DNA from: Mesorhizobium sp.
GTDB lineage: Bacteria > Pseudomonadota > Alphaproteobacteria > Rhizobiales > Rhizobiaceae
Length of the DNA stretch: 64,000 bases
Reading direction: 5' to 3'
NCBI GenBank assembly: GCA_004020315.1
Contig: SAQG01000032.1
Coordinates: 1 to 64,000 of the forward strand
Shown: positions 8,923 to 15,914 of the stretch, piece by piece
How the letters are laid out: every line of letters starts with the position of its first letter
How positions within the stretch are numbered: the first letter of the stretch is position 1
Made by a program: the position numbers and the translations under genes
The notes under the pieces: model-generated
Seen by the model: the letters and a program-made list of their open reading frames with translations, nothing else
Told to the model about the DNA's origin: nothing
The model's database searches: none

Positions 8923-9254
8923 GGAGCTTCGCCGCAACATCCGAATCGCGACGTGCCCCCGAGCCCGGAAACGCGTCGGTCGCGTGCGATCCGCCCGAGG
9001 ACATGGCGGCGCTGATACGGTGGGTGCTGAGCAACCCCACCACTCTGTCGAAAGTGAGCATGCGCATAACCCGTTTCGCGCTGGAGCACCCAGCCGAGAT
9101 AGCAATGAGCAACGGCCGCCGAGTGGCTGGCCTTCTTGACGTTTCGCCGAGTTCGGTGACGCGCTTCGCGGCAGCGCTCGGCTTCCAGAACTACGCGGAA
9201 CTTCGCAGATTTTTCCAGCGAGAAGTTCTGAAGGCCAGGCAAACGAGGGACTAG
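8919..9254 (+). CDS. HTH-only MurR/RpiR-type protein
   Basis: A 111-aa protein whose residues 50-105 form an RpiR-type helix-turn-helix (RITRFALEHPAEIA, then VAGLLDVSPSSVTRFAAALG, FQNYAELRRFFQREV). RpiR regulators normally have about 280 aa with a C-terminal SIS sugar-phosphate-binding domain, which is missing here: the gene ends directly after the HTH and the next gene starts 2 bp later. The start overlaps the oxidoreductase stop (ATGA). It may be a genuine minimal regulator or co-factor of the LacI-type repressor, or the remnant of a full regulator. No trace of a SIS domain remains downstream. Confidence 0.75.
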   Translation: MRSFAATSESRRAPEPGNASVACDPPEDMAALIRWVLSNPTTLSKVSMRITRFALEHPAEIAMSNGRRVAGLLDVSPSSVTRFAAALGFQNYAELRRFFQREVLKARQTRD

Positions 9255-9256
9255 CA

Positions 9257-10219
9257 ATGAAATTGGGGTTTGTATCCGACTCCCTCGCACAATTGAGCTT
9301 CGAGGAAGTCCTCGACGTTGCTGCCGAACTCGGCCTGGACGGTGTTGAAGTCAATACAGGTAATTGGTCCTCGGCGCCGCACTTCGATCTCGAACGGATG
9401 AAGGCCGGTCCTCAAGCCCGAACGGCTTTCTTGAAGGCCTTCGCCAGCCGTGGATTGGAGATCGTCGCACTCAACGCCAACGGCAATCAGCTGCATCCCG
9501 TTTCGGGCGGCACCCAGTCTGCCTGCCTCGAGGAGACGATCCGCATTGCCGGCGAAATTGGCGTGAAGAAGGTCTGCCTCATGTCTGGACTGCCAAGCGG
9601 CGCACCGGGCGAGAAGACGCCGAACTGGATCGTATCGTCGTGGCCGCCGGAGACGCAGACCATCCTGAGATGGCAGTGGGAAGACGTGCTCCTGCCGTAC
9701 TGGCATGGACTTGCGAAGCTGGCGAAGGCGAGTGGCGTCGATCAACTCGCCATCGAGCTGCACGGCAACCAGTTGGTCTACAACGTGCCGTCGCTGCTTC
9801 GCCTGCGCGCCGAGATCGGCCCGGTCGTGGGGGCAAATCTCGATCCAAGCCATCTGTTCTGGATGGGCGCCGATCCGGTCGCGGCAGTCGATGCACTGGG
9901 AGACGCGATCTTCCACGTTCATGCCAAGGACACGTTCCTCAACGCTCCGAAGCAGGCGACGACCAGCCTCCTGGAGAACGGTTCGCTGATGGACATTCCG
10001 GCACGTTCGTGGAGCTATATCACCCTGGGCTTCGGACACGGCGAGGAGTGGTGGCGCTCCTTCTGCTACCGGCTGCGAATGGCCGGCTATGACGGCTGGC
10101 TCTCGATCGAACACGAGGATGTCATGTTGTCCCGGCTCGAAGGGGTAAAGAAATCGGTCGAGCTATTAAGGACTGTGATGCCGATCGAGGCGAGCGACTA
10201 CGTGCCGCAGGCCATCTAG
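9257..10219 (+). CDS. Sugar phosphate isomerase/epimerase family protein (TIM barrel)
   Basis: A 320-aa protein of the AP_endonuc_2/xylose-isomerase-like TIM-barrel superfamily that includes IolE, IolH and MocC. It starts MKLGFVSDSLAQLSFEEVLD and has the metal-binding pattern spread over the barrel: LAIELHGNQ, GANLDPSHLFWMG, IFHVHAKDT and LSIEHEDVM, where Glu, Asp, His and Glu ligands are expected. It is the last gene of the sugar operon, 2 bp after the RpiR-like gene. With the upstream dehydrogenase it probably dehydrates or isomerises the oxidised polyol. Substrate unknown. Confidence 0.82.
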   Translation: MKLGFVSDSLAQLSFEEVLDVAAELGLDGVEVNTGNWSSAPHFDLERMKAGPQARTAFLKAFASRGLEIVALNANGNQLHPVSGGTQSACLEETIRIAGEIGVKKVCLMSGLPSGAPGEKTPNWIVSSWPPETQTILRWQWEDVLLPYWHGLAKLAKASGVDQLAIELHGNQLVYNVPSLLRLRAEIGPVVGANLDPSHLFWMGADPVAAVDALGDAIFHVHAKDTFLNAPKQATTSLLENGSLMDIPARSWSYITLGFGHGEEWWRSFCYRLRMAGYDGWLSIEHEDVMLSRLEGVKKSVELLRTVMPIEASDYVPQAI

Positions 10220-10624
10220 CTCCTGCTGATTGTTGGTTCATGTCCGTCGTGTGTGTCTGCTTTGTTAGCACAGCGGCGACGTCCAGCCCGCCGACGGCAA
10301 TGGCCGCTTTCAGGCAACACAAAGTTGACCGCAACGGCCGAGATCGGGCGCAAAGCGGCCGCACGCGTTTTACGAATTGAGAGTCCGCTTCGGGGTCACA
10401 AGACCCGCCTATTCGCACGTCGTTGCCGCCGATCACCGCACGCATCTCTGAGGGGCCTTTCGAAATCCGGAGGCTTGAGCTACGTGTGACAGGTGCCATC
10501 AACAAGACGGAGAACATTGACGAAGAGGCCCCAAAATCATTTCATTCAAAACTCACGAACTTATCCCAACAACGCTCAATTCAATCTCGAAGAATTAAGC
10601 GAAACGTACTGATATATAATAAGC
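10220..10624. other. Intergenic, no gene seen
   Basis: The sequence between the sugar operon and the right att-like repeat. Several frames are open but none has a ribosome binding site or a recognisable protein. The last 80 bp are AT-rich (TATATAATAAG just before the repeat), unlike the GC-rich surroundings. Confidence 0.5.
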
Positions 10625-10723
10625 TGGTGGGCCCGGAGGATGTATCAAAATCGTTGAATTTACTGAGTTTTTCGTGGGCCAAAATAAGAAATCTTCCCGT
10701 ATCCTCCCGTATACTCCCGTGAC
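10625..10723. repeat. Att-like direct repeat, right copy (partner at 2489)
   Basis: It repeats the left copy: TGGTGGGCCCGGAGGA (10625-10640), TTTTTCGTGGGCC, then three 10-bp units TTCCCGTATC, CTCCCGTATA, CTCCCGTGAC (10694-10723). The first 16 bases are identical in both copies and the rest is diverged but collinear. The two copies lie 8136 bp apart in direct orientation and enclose the lacI-ABC-dehydrogenase cassette exactly. Confidence 0.6.
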
Positions 10724-11149
10724 GCAACGTTCAGAGCCATGCTCCAGAATGACCGCATTTGGAGCCGGGAGCGGAATGTCAGCATTGATTTTGTATGCTG
10801 CAAAAGCAGATGGGAGGCAGTCAGCCGTCAGGCTACTCCACCCACCAGGTGGGTTTCGGAGGGAACCCTCCCTCACTGACCTCCAACTCATTGCAAATTT
10901 CCCGAGCATCGCCGCCTTTGATACGAGAAAGTCCGGCGGAAATGCAGTCGCTCGGTAACTCGGAAGTTAGTTAAGCATCCCTCAAGGCGAGTGTTGGCCA
11001 ATGGAACATGTAACAGAAGCGGTTGCAGTGACACACCTGTGACAGGAATGCGTTCGTTTCTTGCACAGGCTACAGCTAGACGCGGGTTGCGCTCCGTCAA
11101 GATTCATTTCAGGTTGCAAACTTGGCTTTGTAGGTCGGGAGGTTATCGA
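10724..11149. other. Leader region of the nucleobase operon, no gene seen
   Basis: It contains no convincing coding frame. The ribosome binding site of the next gene (GGGAGG, 11137-11142) lies at its end. The promoter is presumably here, but I found no clear boxes. Confidence 0.45.
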
Positions 11150-11512
11150 ATGGGAAGTACGAGATCTAGCAATTTCACGGATTATTCCGGTACGCGCAGC
11201 AACGACGGGGCCGGTGGGACCAGCGGCATCGATCGCTGCCGGCAGGCATTCTCGTGCTCTCTGGAAGAGATCGAGCTGTGCGATTACTTCGTAACGCACT
11301 CCACCGTGCCTCCCGTTGGCACTGAGCTAGTCATCCTACACCAGAAACGCCTGTTCGCGGCAACTGCGCAGGGCGTGAAGGTCGGAGCGCTTCCTACCAG
11401 CTTCAACTACCTGGCAGCTTGCATGAAGGACGGCATAGCCTATGTCGGCGTCATGACGGCTTCGGGAATGTTGCCAGTACCCACGGCATCGGCAGACTTC
11501 ACGGCGCGGTGA
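11150..11512 (+). CDS. Unknown 120-aa protein, first gene of the nucleobase operon
   Basis: I do not recognise an established family. The N-terminal 25 residues are Ser/Gly/Thr/Asn-rich and probably flexible (MGSTRSSNFTDYSG). A short acidic helix follows (FSCSLEEIELCDYF), then a compact beta-rich part (PPVGTELVILHQKRLFAAT, GVKVGALPTSFNYLAACM, DGIAYVGVM). The pattern of strands around VGALPTSFNYL loosely recalls HIRAN-like small beta-barrels, but that is only a visual impression. GGGAGG 7 nt upstream fixes the ATG. It lies 9 bp before the kinase-transferase gene and so is cotranscribed with it. Removal of Met would leave an N-terminal Gly. It could be an adaptor, a substrate or a sensor for the enzymes behind it. 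Confidence 0.7.
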   Translation: MGSTRSSNFTDYSGTRSNDGAGGTSGIDRCRQAFSCSLEEIELCDYFVTHSTVPPVGTELVILHQKRLFAATAQGVKVGALPTSFNYLAACMKDGIAYVGVMTASGMLPVPTASADFTAR

Positions 11513-11521
11513 GGATCCGGC

Positions 11522-12844
11522 ATGGCTCCCCTATTGCTCGTCGGCGAAATCATTGTCGACTTTACGACGGCGCGCCCCGGCGTCGAATGCAAGTTGCGAC
11601 TGGGTGGTATCGTTCACGCAGCCCGCGGATTATGGGCGAGCGGCATTGATTACGCCGTAGCGGCGGTTTGCCCGCGTTATGTTGTCGATCAGGCAAAGCG
11701 GTATCTCAGCGCCCACGGTTGCCTGGAATTTGTCTGGCTAGGTGAAGTCACGGGGTCTCCTGGCGTCATGGTGATCGGAGACCCGACCGAGGTGGCTGAC
11801 CAAGGATACGAGGACCTGCTGCGCGGCGAAAAAGCAGTCACGATCCTCGACGTCGGAAATTCACTCGCAGCGTATCATGAGGTCCTGATTTTCCCGGGCA
11901 GCTTCGATCTCGCGCAGGTTCGGAGCGCCTTTTCCGATGACGCGCGTTTCAGTTTCGATATCGCCTACGACACGGCGGATCCTTCTGTGCTGAAGGTCTT
12001 CTCTGGTAATGTAAAGGGTATCGCGATTTCCACGTCGTCTCAGCTTTTCATGCGCGTCGGATCGGAGACCGTTGACGCGATGCTACCCTTGATAGAGGAT
12101 CTGGGTGCCGAAGTTTTTCTTCTTAAAGAAAACAGGGGGGGAAGTCGCCTCTTCAACCTGTCAAAAGGATCGGTCGATGCGATACCCGCTCAACTATCCG
12201 TCACTGTCAATTCCGTGGGGGTCGGCGACGTCTACACCGCCGTGATGGTCGGTCTTTCAAGGGCCGGATGGGGAGATGCGGCATGGCGCGGAGCGAGTGC
12301 GGCGACCGCCTATTCGCAAACCACCTACCCCGACGATTTCAGGCGGGATGTCGAACGATCACTCAAGCTTTCGGTAGATGAGCTGCGCAACCTTGGTGGC
12401 ACTATCTTGCCGTGGCATGCAAGGCCGCTTTTTCCCATTTATCTGGCGGCCCCGGATTTTTCGTACACCGACAAACCAGAAGTCGATCGAGCCGTAGACG
12501 CCCTCAAATACCATAACTTCAACGTCCGGCGGCCAATTGAGGAGAACGGGGAGCTTCCGCTCGGTAGTCCGGATGCCGTATTAAGACAGACGTTCGCCAA
12601 GGATCTGGGGATTCTTGGGGAATGCGAGGTCGTTTTCGCCGTTCCCCTGGATCGCGATCCGGGAACCTTGGTCGAGATGGGCTTCGCCATGGCGCGCCAA
12701 CAGCCGGTCATCACGTTCGATCCCCGCCGAGAGAACAACAACACGATGGTCGCGGGCGGAAGCGCCCGCTATTCTGATAACCTGGATCAATGCTTGAACG
12801 GCATCTTCGACGCCGTTTCGAAACTCTGGATGGCGAAGTCGTGA
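11522..12844 (+). CDS. PfkB-family kinase fused to a nucleoside 2-deoxyribosyltransferase-like domain
   Basis: A 440-aa two-domain enzyme. Residues 3-290 form a PfkB/ribokinase fold: LLVGEIIVDF at the start, LGGIVHAARGL for the substrate loop, and NSVGVGDVYTAVMVG (231-244) in place of the usual DTxGAGDxF, with the catalytic Asp at 236 kept. Residues 305-440 match nucleoside 2-deoxyribosyltransferases: IYLAAPDF (306-313), CEVVFAVPLDRDPGTLVEMG (368-387) with the DxGTxxE arrangement and Glu385 as likely nucleophile, then ARQQPVITFD. The kinase may phosphorylate a nucleoside and the transferase may exchange or remove its base, or one domain may only bind ligand. It overlaps the QueC-like gene by 4 bp (GTGA). 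Confidence 0.8.
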   Translation: MAPLLLVGEIIVDFTTARPGVECKLRLGGIVHAARGLWASGIDYAVAAVCPRYVVDQAKRYLSAHGCLEFVWLGEVTGSPGVMVIGDPTEVADQGYEDLLRGEKAVTILDVGNSLAAYHEVLIFPGSFDLAQVRSAFSDDARFSFDIAYDTADPSVLKVFSGNVKGIAISTSSQLFMRVGSETVDAMLPLIEDLGAEVFLLKENRGGSRLFNLSKGSVDAIPAQLSVTVNSVGVGDVYTAVMVGLSRAGWGDAAWRGASAATAYSQTTYPDDFRRDVERSLKLSVDELRNLGGTILPWHARPLFPIYLAAPDFSYTDKPEVDRAVDALKYHNFNVRRPIEENGELPLGSPDAVLRQTFAKDLGILGECEVVFAVPLDRDPGTLVEMGFAMARQQPVITFDPRRENNNTMVAGGSARYSDNLDQCLNGIFDAVSKLWMAKS

Positions 12845-13482
12845 AAAGCGCGGTTTTGTTGGCCTCGGGGGGCCTTGACTCCACCACCGTCGCTTATCGG
12901 CTCGCCGCAGATGGCGTGGATGTGTTTCCCTTTTTCTTAGACTATGGCCAGCACTGCGTCGAGATGGAGTGGGATCGGGTAAACGAGGTCCTGCCCCGCG
13001 GCATGCGACGTCCCGAGCGTTGCGATATCTCCGACATCTTCAACGGATCGTCGTCGAGACTCATTAAGGAAGCAGACCTTTGGGAGGACAACGTCGCTGA
13101 TAACGAGTTGTACGTCCCATATCGGACGATGCTGTTCTTCGCGGCCGCGGCGGCTCGCGCGCAGACCCTGGGAATCGTCGATGTCTATACAGGTTTCATC
13201 AACAGCAACCACGCGAAGGAAATCGACTGCACCGCAGAGTTCATGAACGGTATCGATGGCTTGATCGACAACATAGGTTCCGTCCGGTTCACCTCCCCGT
13301 TCCGCTTCTCGTCAAAAACGGATGTCGTCCAGGAAGCCCTGAGTCGCGGTGTTCCGATCGGCCGAACGTTCTCTTGCCAGGTCGCAAGTAATTTCCCGTG
13401 CGGTGCCTGCCCGAATTGCGTCGAACGCCTTTATGCGCTACAGGACGCCGCCCTCGTAACGCCCCAAGGCAAGGTCGGTTGA
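12841..13482 (+). CDS. QueC-like 7-cyano-7-deazaguanine synthase family enzyme
   Basis: A 213-aa ATP-pyrophosphatase of the QueC family. The PP-loop is SGGLDSTT (residues 9-16), VPYRTMLFFAAAAARAQ follows the family pattern, and the C-terminal zinc site is intact (CQVASNFPCGACPNCVER). Classical QueC converts 7-carboxy-7-deazaguanine to preQ0 with ammonia and ATP for queuosine synthesis. No queD, queE or queF is nearby, and homologues in defence operons (QatC, type IV CBASS) have other roles, so a specialised function is likely. The GTG start at 12841 overlaps the upstream stop codon; an upstream ATG at 12790 would add 17 residues inside the previous gene and is less likely. Confidence 0.88.
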   Translation: MKSAVLLASGGLDSTTVAYRLAADGVDVFPFFLDYGQHCVEMEWDRVNEVLPRGMRRPERCDISDIFNGSSSRLIKEADLWEDNVADNELYVPYRTMLFFAAAAARAQTLGIVDVYTGFINSNHAKEIDCTAEFMNGIDGLIDNIGSVRFTSPFRFSSKTDVVQEALSRGVPIGRTFSCQVASNFPCGACPNCVERLYALQDAALVTPQGKVG

Positions 13483-13483
13483 A

Positions 13484-14134
13484 ATGCAGTCTTCGCCGAT
13501 ACAGATGCTGGTCGCTGCTCGTCGTGTGGCGGATTATGCCCTCGAGATGGGAGCCGATATCAGGCGGGAGACCGTCCGCGCCTCTTACGATCACATGGGC
13601 GCGATCGTCGCGGACTGCGTCCTGCAGGCGGGCCTGAATTACAGGTCCGTCGTCCTTCCGCGGGTCTCGACCATTCTCGAGCGCTTTCCCGATCTTGACC
13701 GCACTTCGGAGCTGGTAGGACTCGTCGCACGCGGAGAAACCTCGCGCTTCCTCAACTGGCACCATCCCGAAAAAGTAGGCCGCTTCGAGGCGCTTGTCGG
13801 TTTCCTGAGCGAGCATTCTGTTGAGAGCGCAGCTATTTTAAGCAATCGCTTGCAGGATGCCTCCTTCGTCTTGACCTTGCGGGAAGTCAGAGGAGTCGGC
13901 CCAAAAACGGTGGATTACATGCAATGCCTGGTCGGCATCGACTCGATCGCGGTCGACCGACATGTACGGACCTTTGCCAAACGCGTCGGCGTCGTCGAGG
14001 AGGACTACGATTTCCTTAGATCGGTCTTCTGCTACGCCGCTGATCTGCTGTCCGTCTCCCGCCGGGAATTCGACGCGTGGGTATGGAGACGGGAGGCGTC
14101 TGTATCGAACCCCCAGCTAGTGTTTGCCTTCTGA
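13484..14134 (+). CDS. HhH-GPD DNA glycosylase/lyase-like protein
   Basis: A 216-aa protein whose residues 130-170 hold the helix-hairpin-helix-GPD core: LREVRGVGPKTVDYM with Lys141 at the place of the catalytic lysine of bifunctional glycosylases (endonuclease III, OGG1), and IAVDRHVRTFAKRVG with the catalytic Asp158. The four-Cys iron-sulphur cluster of endonuclease III is absent. The N-terminal 120 residues are helical and unlike housekeeping Nth. It lies 1 bp after the QueC-like gene and ends the operon. It probably removes a modified or deaza-base from DNA or from a nucleotide. An HhH/OGG-like partner for QueC is also found in type IV CBASS. Confidence 0.82.
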   Translation: MQSSPIQMLVAARRVADYALEMGADIRRETVRASYDHMGAIVADCVLQAGLNYRSVVLPRVSTILERFPDLDRTSELVGLVARGETSRFLNWHHPEKVGRFEALVGFLSEHSVESAAILSNRLQDASFVLTLREVRGVGPKTVDYMQCLVGIDSIAVDRHVRTFAKRVGVVEEDYDFLRSVFCYAADLLSVSRREFDAWVWRREASVSNPQLVFAF

Positions 14135-14242
14135 CTGGAAATCCTTGAAGCATTAGCGCGCCTCATCGCCATGCCGATGTTCCGTCAGATACGGCGGTAG
14201 AGGAGCGAGCGCCGCTCCTCCTCGATTGCGCAGCTCATTCGA

Positions 14243-15664
14243 CTAGATCGGCTTAAAGATGCTTTCCGCTGCATCGGACCGAAGCCGTGCCCAGAATTCC
14301 ACAGCATACCTGTCCGTCATCCCGGCGACGAAGTCGCATATGTGGCGGGCTTTCAATGCCTTGTCTTTATCGGCATCCTGAACCTGCTTGCGCACGTCGT
14401 CCGGCATGAGCAGATGCCCGTTCTCCTTCTCAAGCGCGTCGAAAATATCTTCCACCAACTGAGTGCCGCGGTATTCGCCGAGCTTGACCCGGTTCGAGTA
14501 GATCGTCGACAGATACGTGTACTGCTTGAGGATTTCGACTTTGATGCGCGTACTCTTGACCAGCTTCACCGTCGAAAGCGCCGGAAACTCTTCGTTGATC
14601 GTTAGCTCCACGTCGTTGATGAATTCGTGGACCAGTTCCGACGAAAGCTTCATTCTCTTCCCGGCGTCCATGTTCAGATCACGGGAAGCCCTTATCGCAT
14701 TGATGAAGTTAGCGATATCAGCCTGCTGCCGTTCATCCTCAACATCCGACGTCTTAGTTTCGCCTATCGCGAAGATGTCACTGAAGATGGCCACGAACGT
14801 CGCCTGGACCTGCTGCATAGATATGTTCTCGCCGATCTCGTCCTTCAGCTCTTTGGTCACGTCCTTGGCGACCCTCCCGAGCAATTCGTCATCAGTCCCC
14901 AAGATCGACGCCGGTGTCAGGAAACCCGCTTTGAGGCTGTCTTCCAGATCATAAACGGAGTAGGCGATGTCGTCCGCGATATCCATGATCGCGCATTCGA
15001 CAGTCTTGAAATTCGTGTTAGCCGGAACCTGCGTTCCACCTAGGACCTTCTGTTTAATGTCCGCGACGATCTTTGCCTCGGACGCATAATACCCCTTTTT
15101 CGGCTTGGTAGCCTCGGGGCGTTCTGTCTCTATCTCGACGTCGTATTTCAAGACGGCAGCCAGTGTACGAAAACACAGGTTCATGCCGGCACGCACGTCG
15201 CCATCTACAGGCTTTTCGTACTTCGCCTTCTTCTCAAGGCGGCTCAAGATGCGTAGCGTCTGGGCGTTCCCCTCGAACCCGCCATACATCCTCATCTTCC
15301 CATCGAGCGCTCGCTCGCCGTTGTGGCCGAAAGGAGGGTGTCCGATGTCGTGAACAAGACCGGCCGCCGCGCACAGCCTGCTGTCGATCTTCCGATCACC
15401 TAGAGCTTCGTCGTATAGATGATTCAGGCGGTCCGCGATACCTTCCGCAATTTGCGAGACTTCGAGCGAGTGCGTCAGCCGGTTTCGGAAGAAGTCGGAC
15501 TCGTGTCCGGGAAAGACCTGCGTCTTCCCTTGCAGCCGTCTGAAGCTGGCACTGTGGATAATCCTGCCGAAATCCCTGACGAAGGGTGGTCTCCAGGGGT
15601 CCGAGTCCCCGGCCTCGCCATTCTGGCGCTGCCGGTCCTCATCGCTGTACATCTTCACGCGCAC
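14243..15664 (-). CDS. HD-domain deoxyguanosine triphosphate triphosphohydrolase-like protein
   Basis: A 473-aa dNTPase of the Dgt family that would split dGTP (or another dNTP) into deoxynucleoside and triphosphate. Near the N terminus are the family segment RIIHSASFRRLQGKTQVFP and the HD metal site: His65 (RLTHSLEVSQ), His105-Asp106 (LVHDIGHPPFGHNGE), and a later Asp in MDIADDIAYSVYDLED. The length fits bacterial dGTPases. The GTG at 15664 overlaps the TAG of the small upstream gene (TAGTG), suggesting coupled translation; ATG at 15652 is the alternative. It converges with the QueC-glycosylase operon. dGTPases can defend against phage by draining dNTPs, so it may belong to the same locus functionally. 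Confidence 0.88.
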   Translation of the reverse strand: MRVKMYSDEDRQRQNGEAGDSDPWRPPFVRDFGRIIHSASFRRLQGKTQVFPGHESDFFRNRLTHSLEVSQIAEGIADRLNHLYDEALGDRKIDSRLCAAAGLVHDIGHPPFGHNGERALDGKMRMYGGFEGNAQTLRILSRLEKKAKYEKPVDGDVRAGMNLCFRTLAAVLKYDVEIETERPEATKPKKGYYASEAKIVADIKQKVLGGTQVPANTNFKTVECAIMDIADDIAYSVYDLEDSLKAGFLTPASILGTDDELLGRVAKDVTKELKDEIGENISMQQVQATFVAIFSDIFAIGETKTSDVEDERQQADIANFINAIRASRDLNMDAGKRMKLSSELVHEFINDVELTINEEFPALSTVKLVKSTRIKVEILKQYTYLSTIYSNRVKLGEYRGTQLVEDIFDALEKENGHLLMPDDVRKQVQDADKDKALKARHICDFVAGMTDRYAVEFWARLRSDAAESIFKPI

Positions 15665-15822
15665 TATCGGCGCACCTGGGCCTGCGCGCGCACCAACTCC
15701 TGTGCAGCCTTCTTCGCTTCCACCTCGCGCTTGAGCTGCAGCCCGAGCCGTACGGCTTCACGAACACTCTCCTGCTTAGCTTCTGCAGCCTTTCGGGCTT
15801 CGATTACTGCCGTGTATGCCAT
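15664..15822 (-). CDS. Small 52-aa charged helical protein coupled to the dGTPase gene
   Basis: The frame reads MAYTAVIEARKAAEAKQESV and continues with Arg/Glu/Lys/Ala-rich helix to AQAQVRR. The composition predicts one continuous amphipathic helix or coiled coil. The ATG at 15822 follows AGGAGG with a 6-nt gap, one of the strongest ribosome binding sites in the region. Its TAG shares a base with the GTG of the dGTPase gene. A small regulator or partner of the dGTPase is plausible; it might also be an antitoxin-like subunit. No family recognised. Confidence 0.65.
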   Translation of the reverse strand: MAYTAVIEARKAAEAKQESVREAVRLGLQLKREVEAKKAAQELVRAQAQVRR

Positions 15823-15914
15823 ATTCTTCCTCCTGTGAGCGCTGCGAACGAAGTATAACGAACATGCGCCTTATTGGTTTAAATCCAGTTCTCGAATACC
15901 CGTCTTCAGAAAGA

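Noticed and set aside
11150..14134. Complete type IV CBASS system
   Set aside because: QueC-like and OGG-like genes are present but no CD-NTase, TGT-like gene or effector is encoded nearby.
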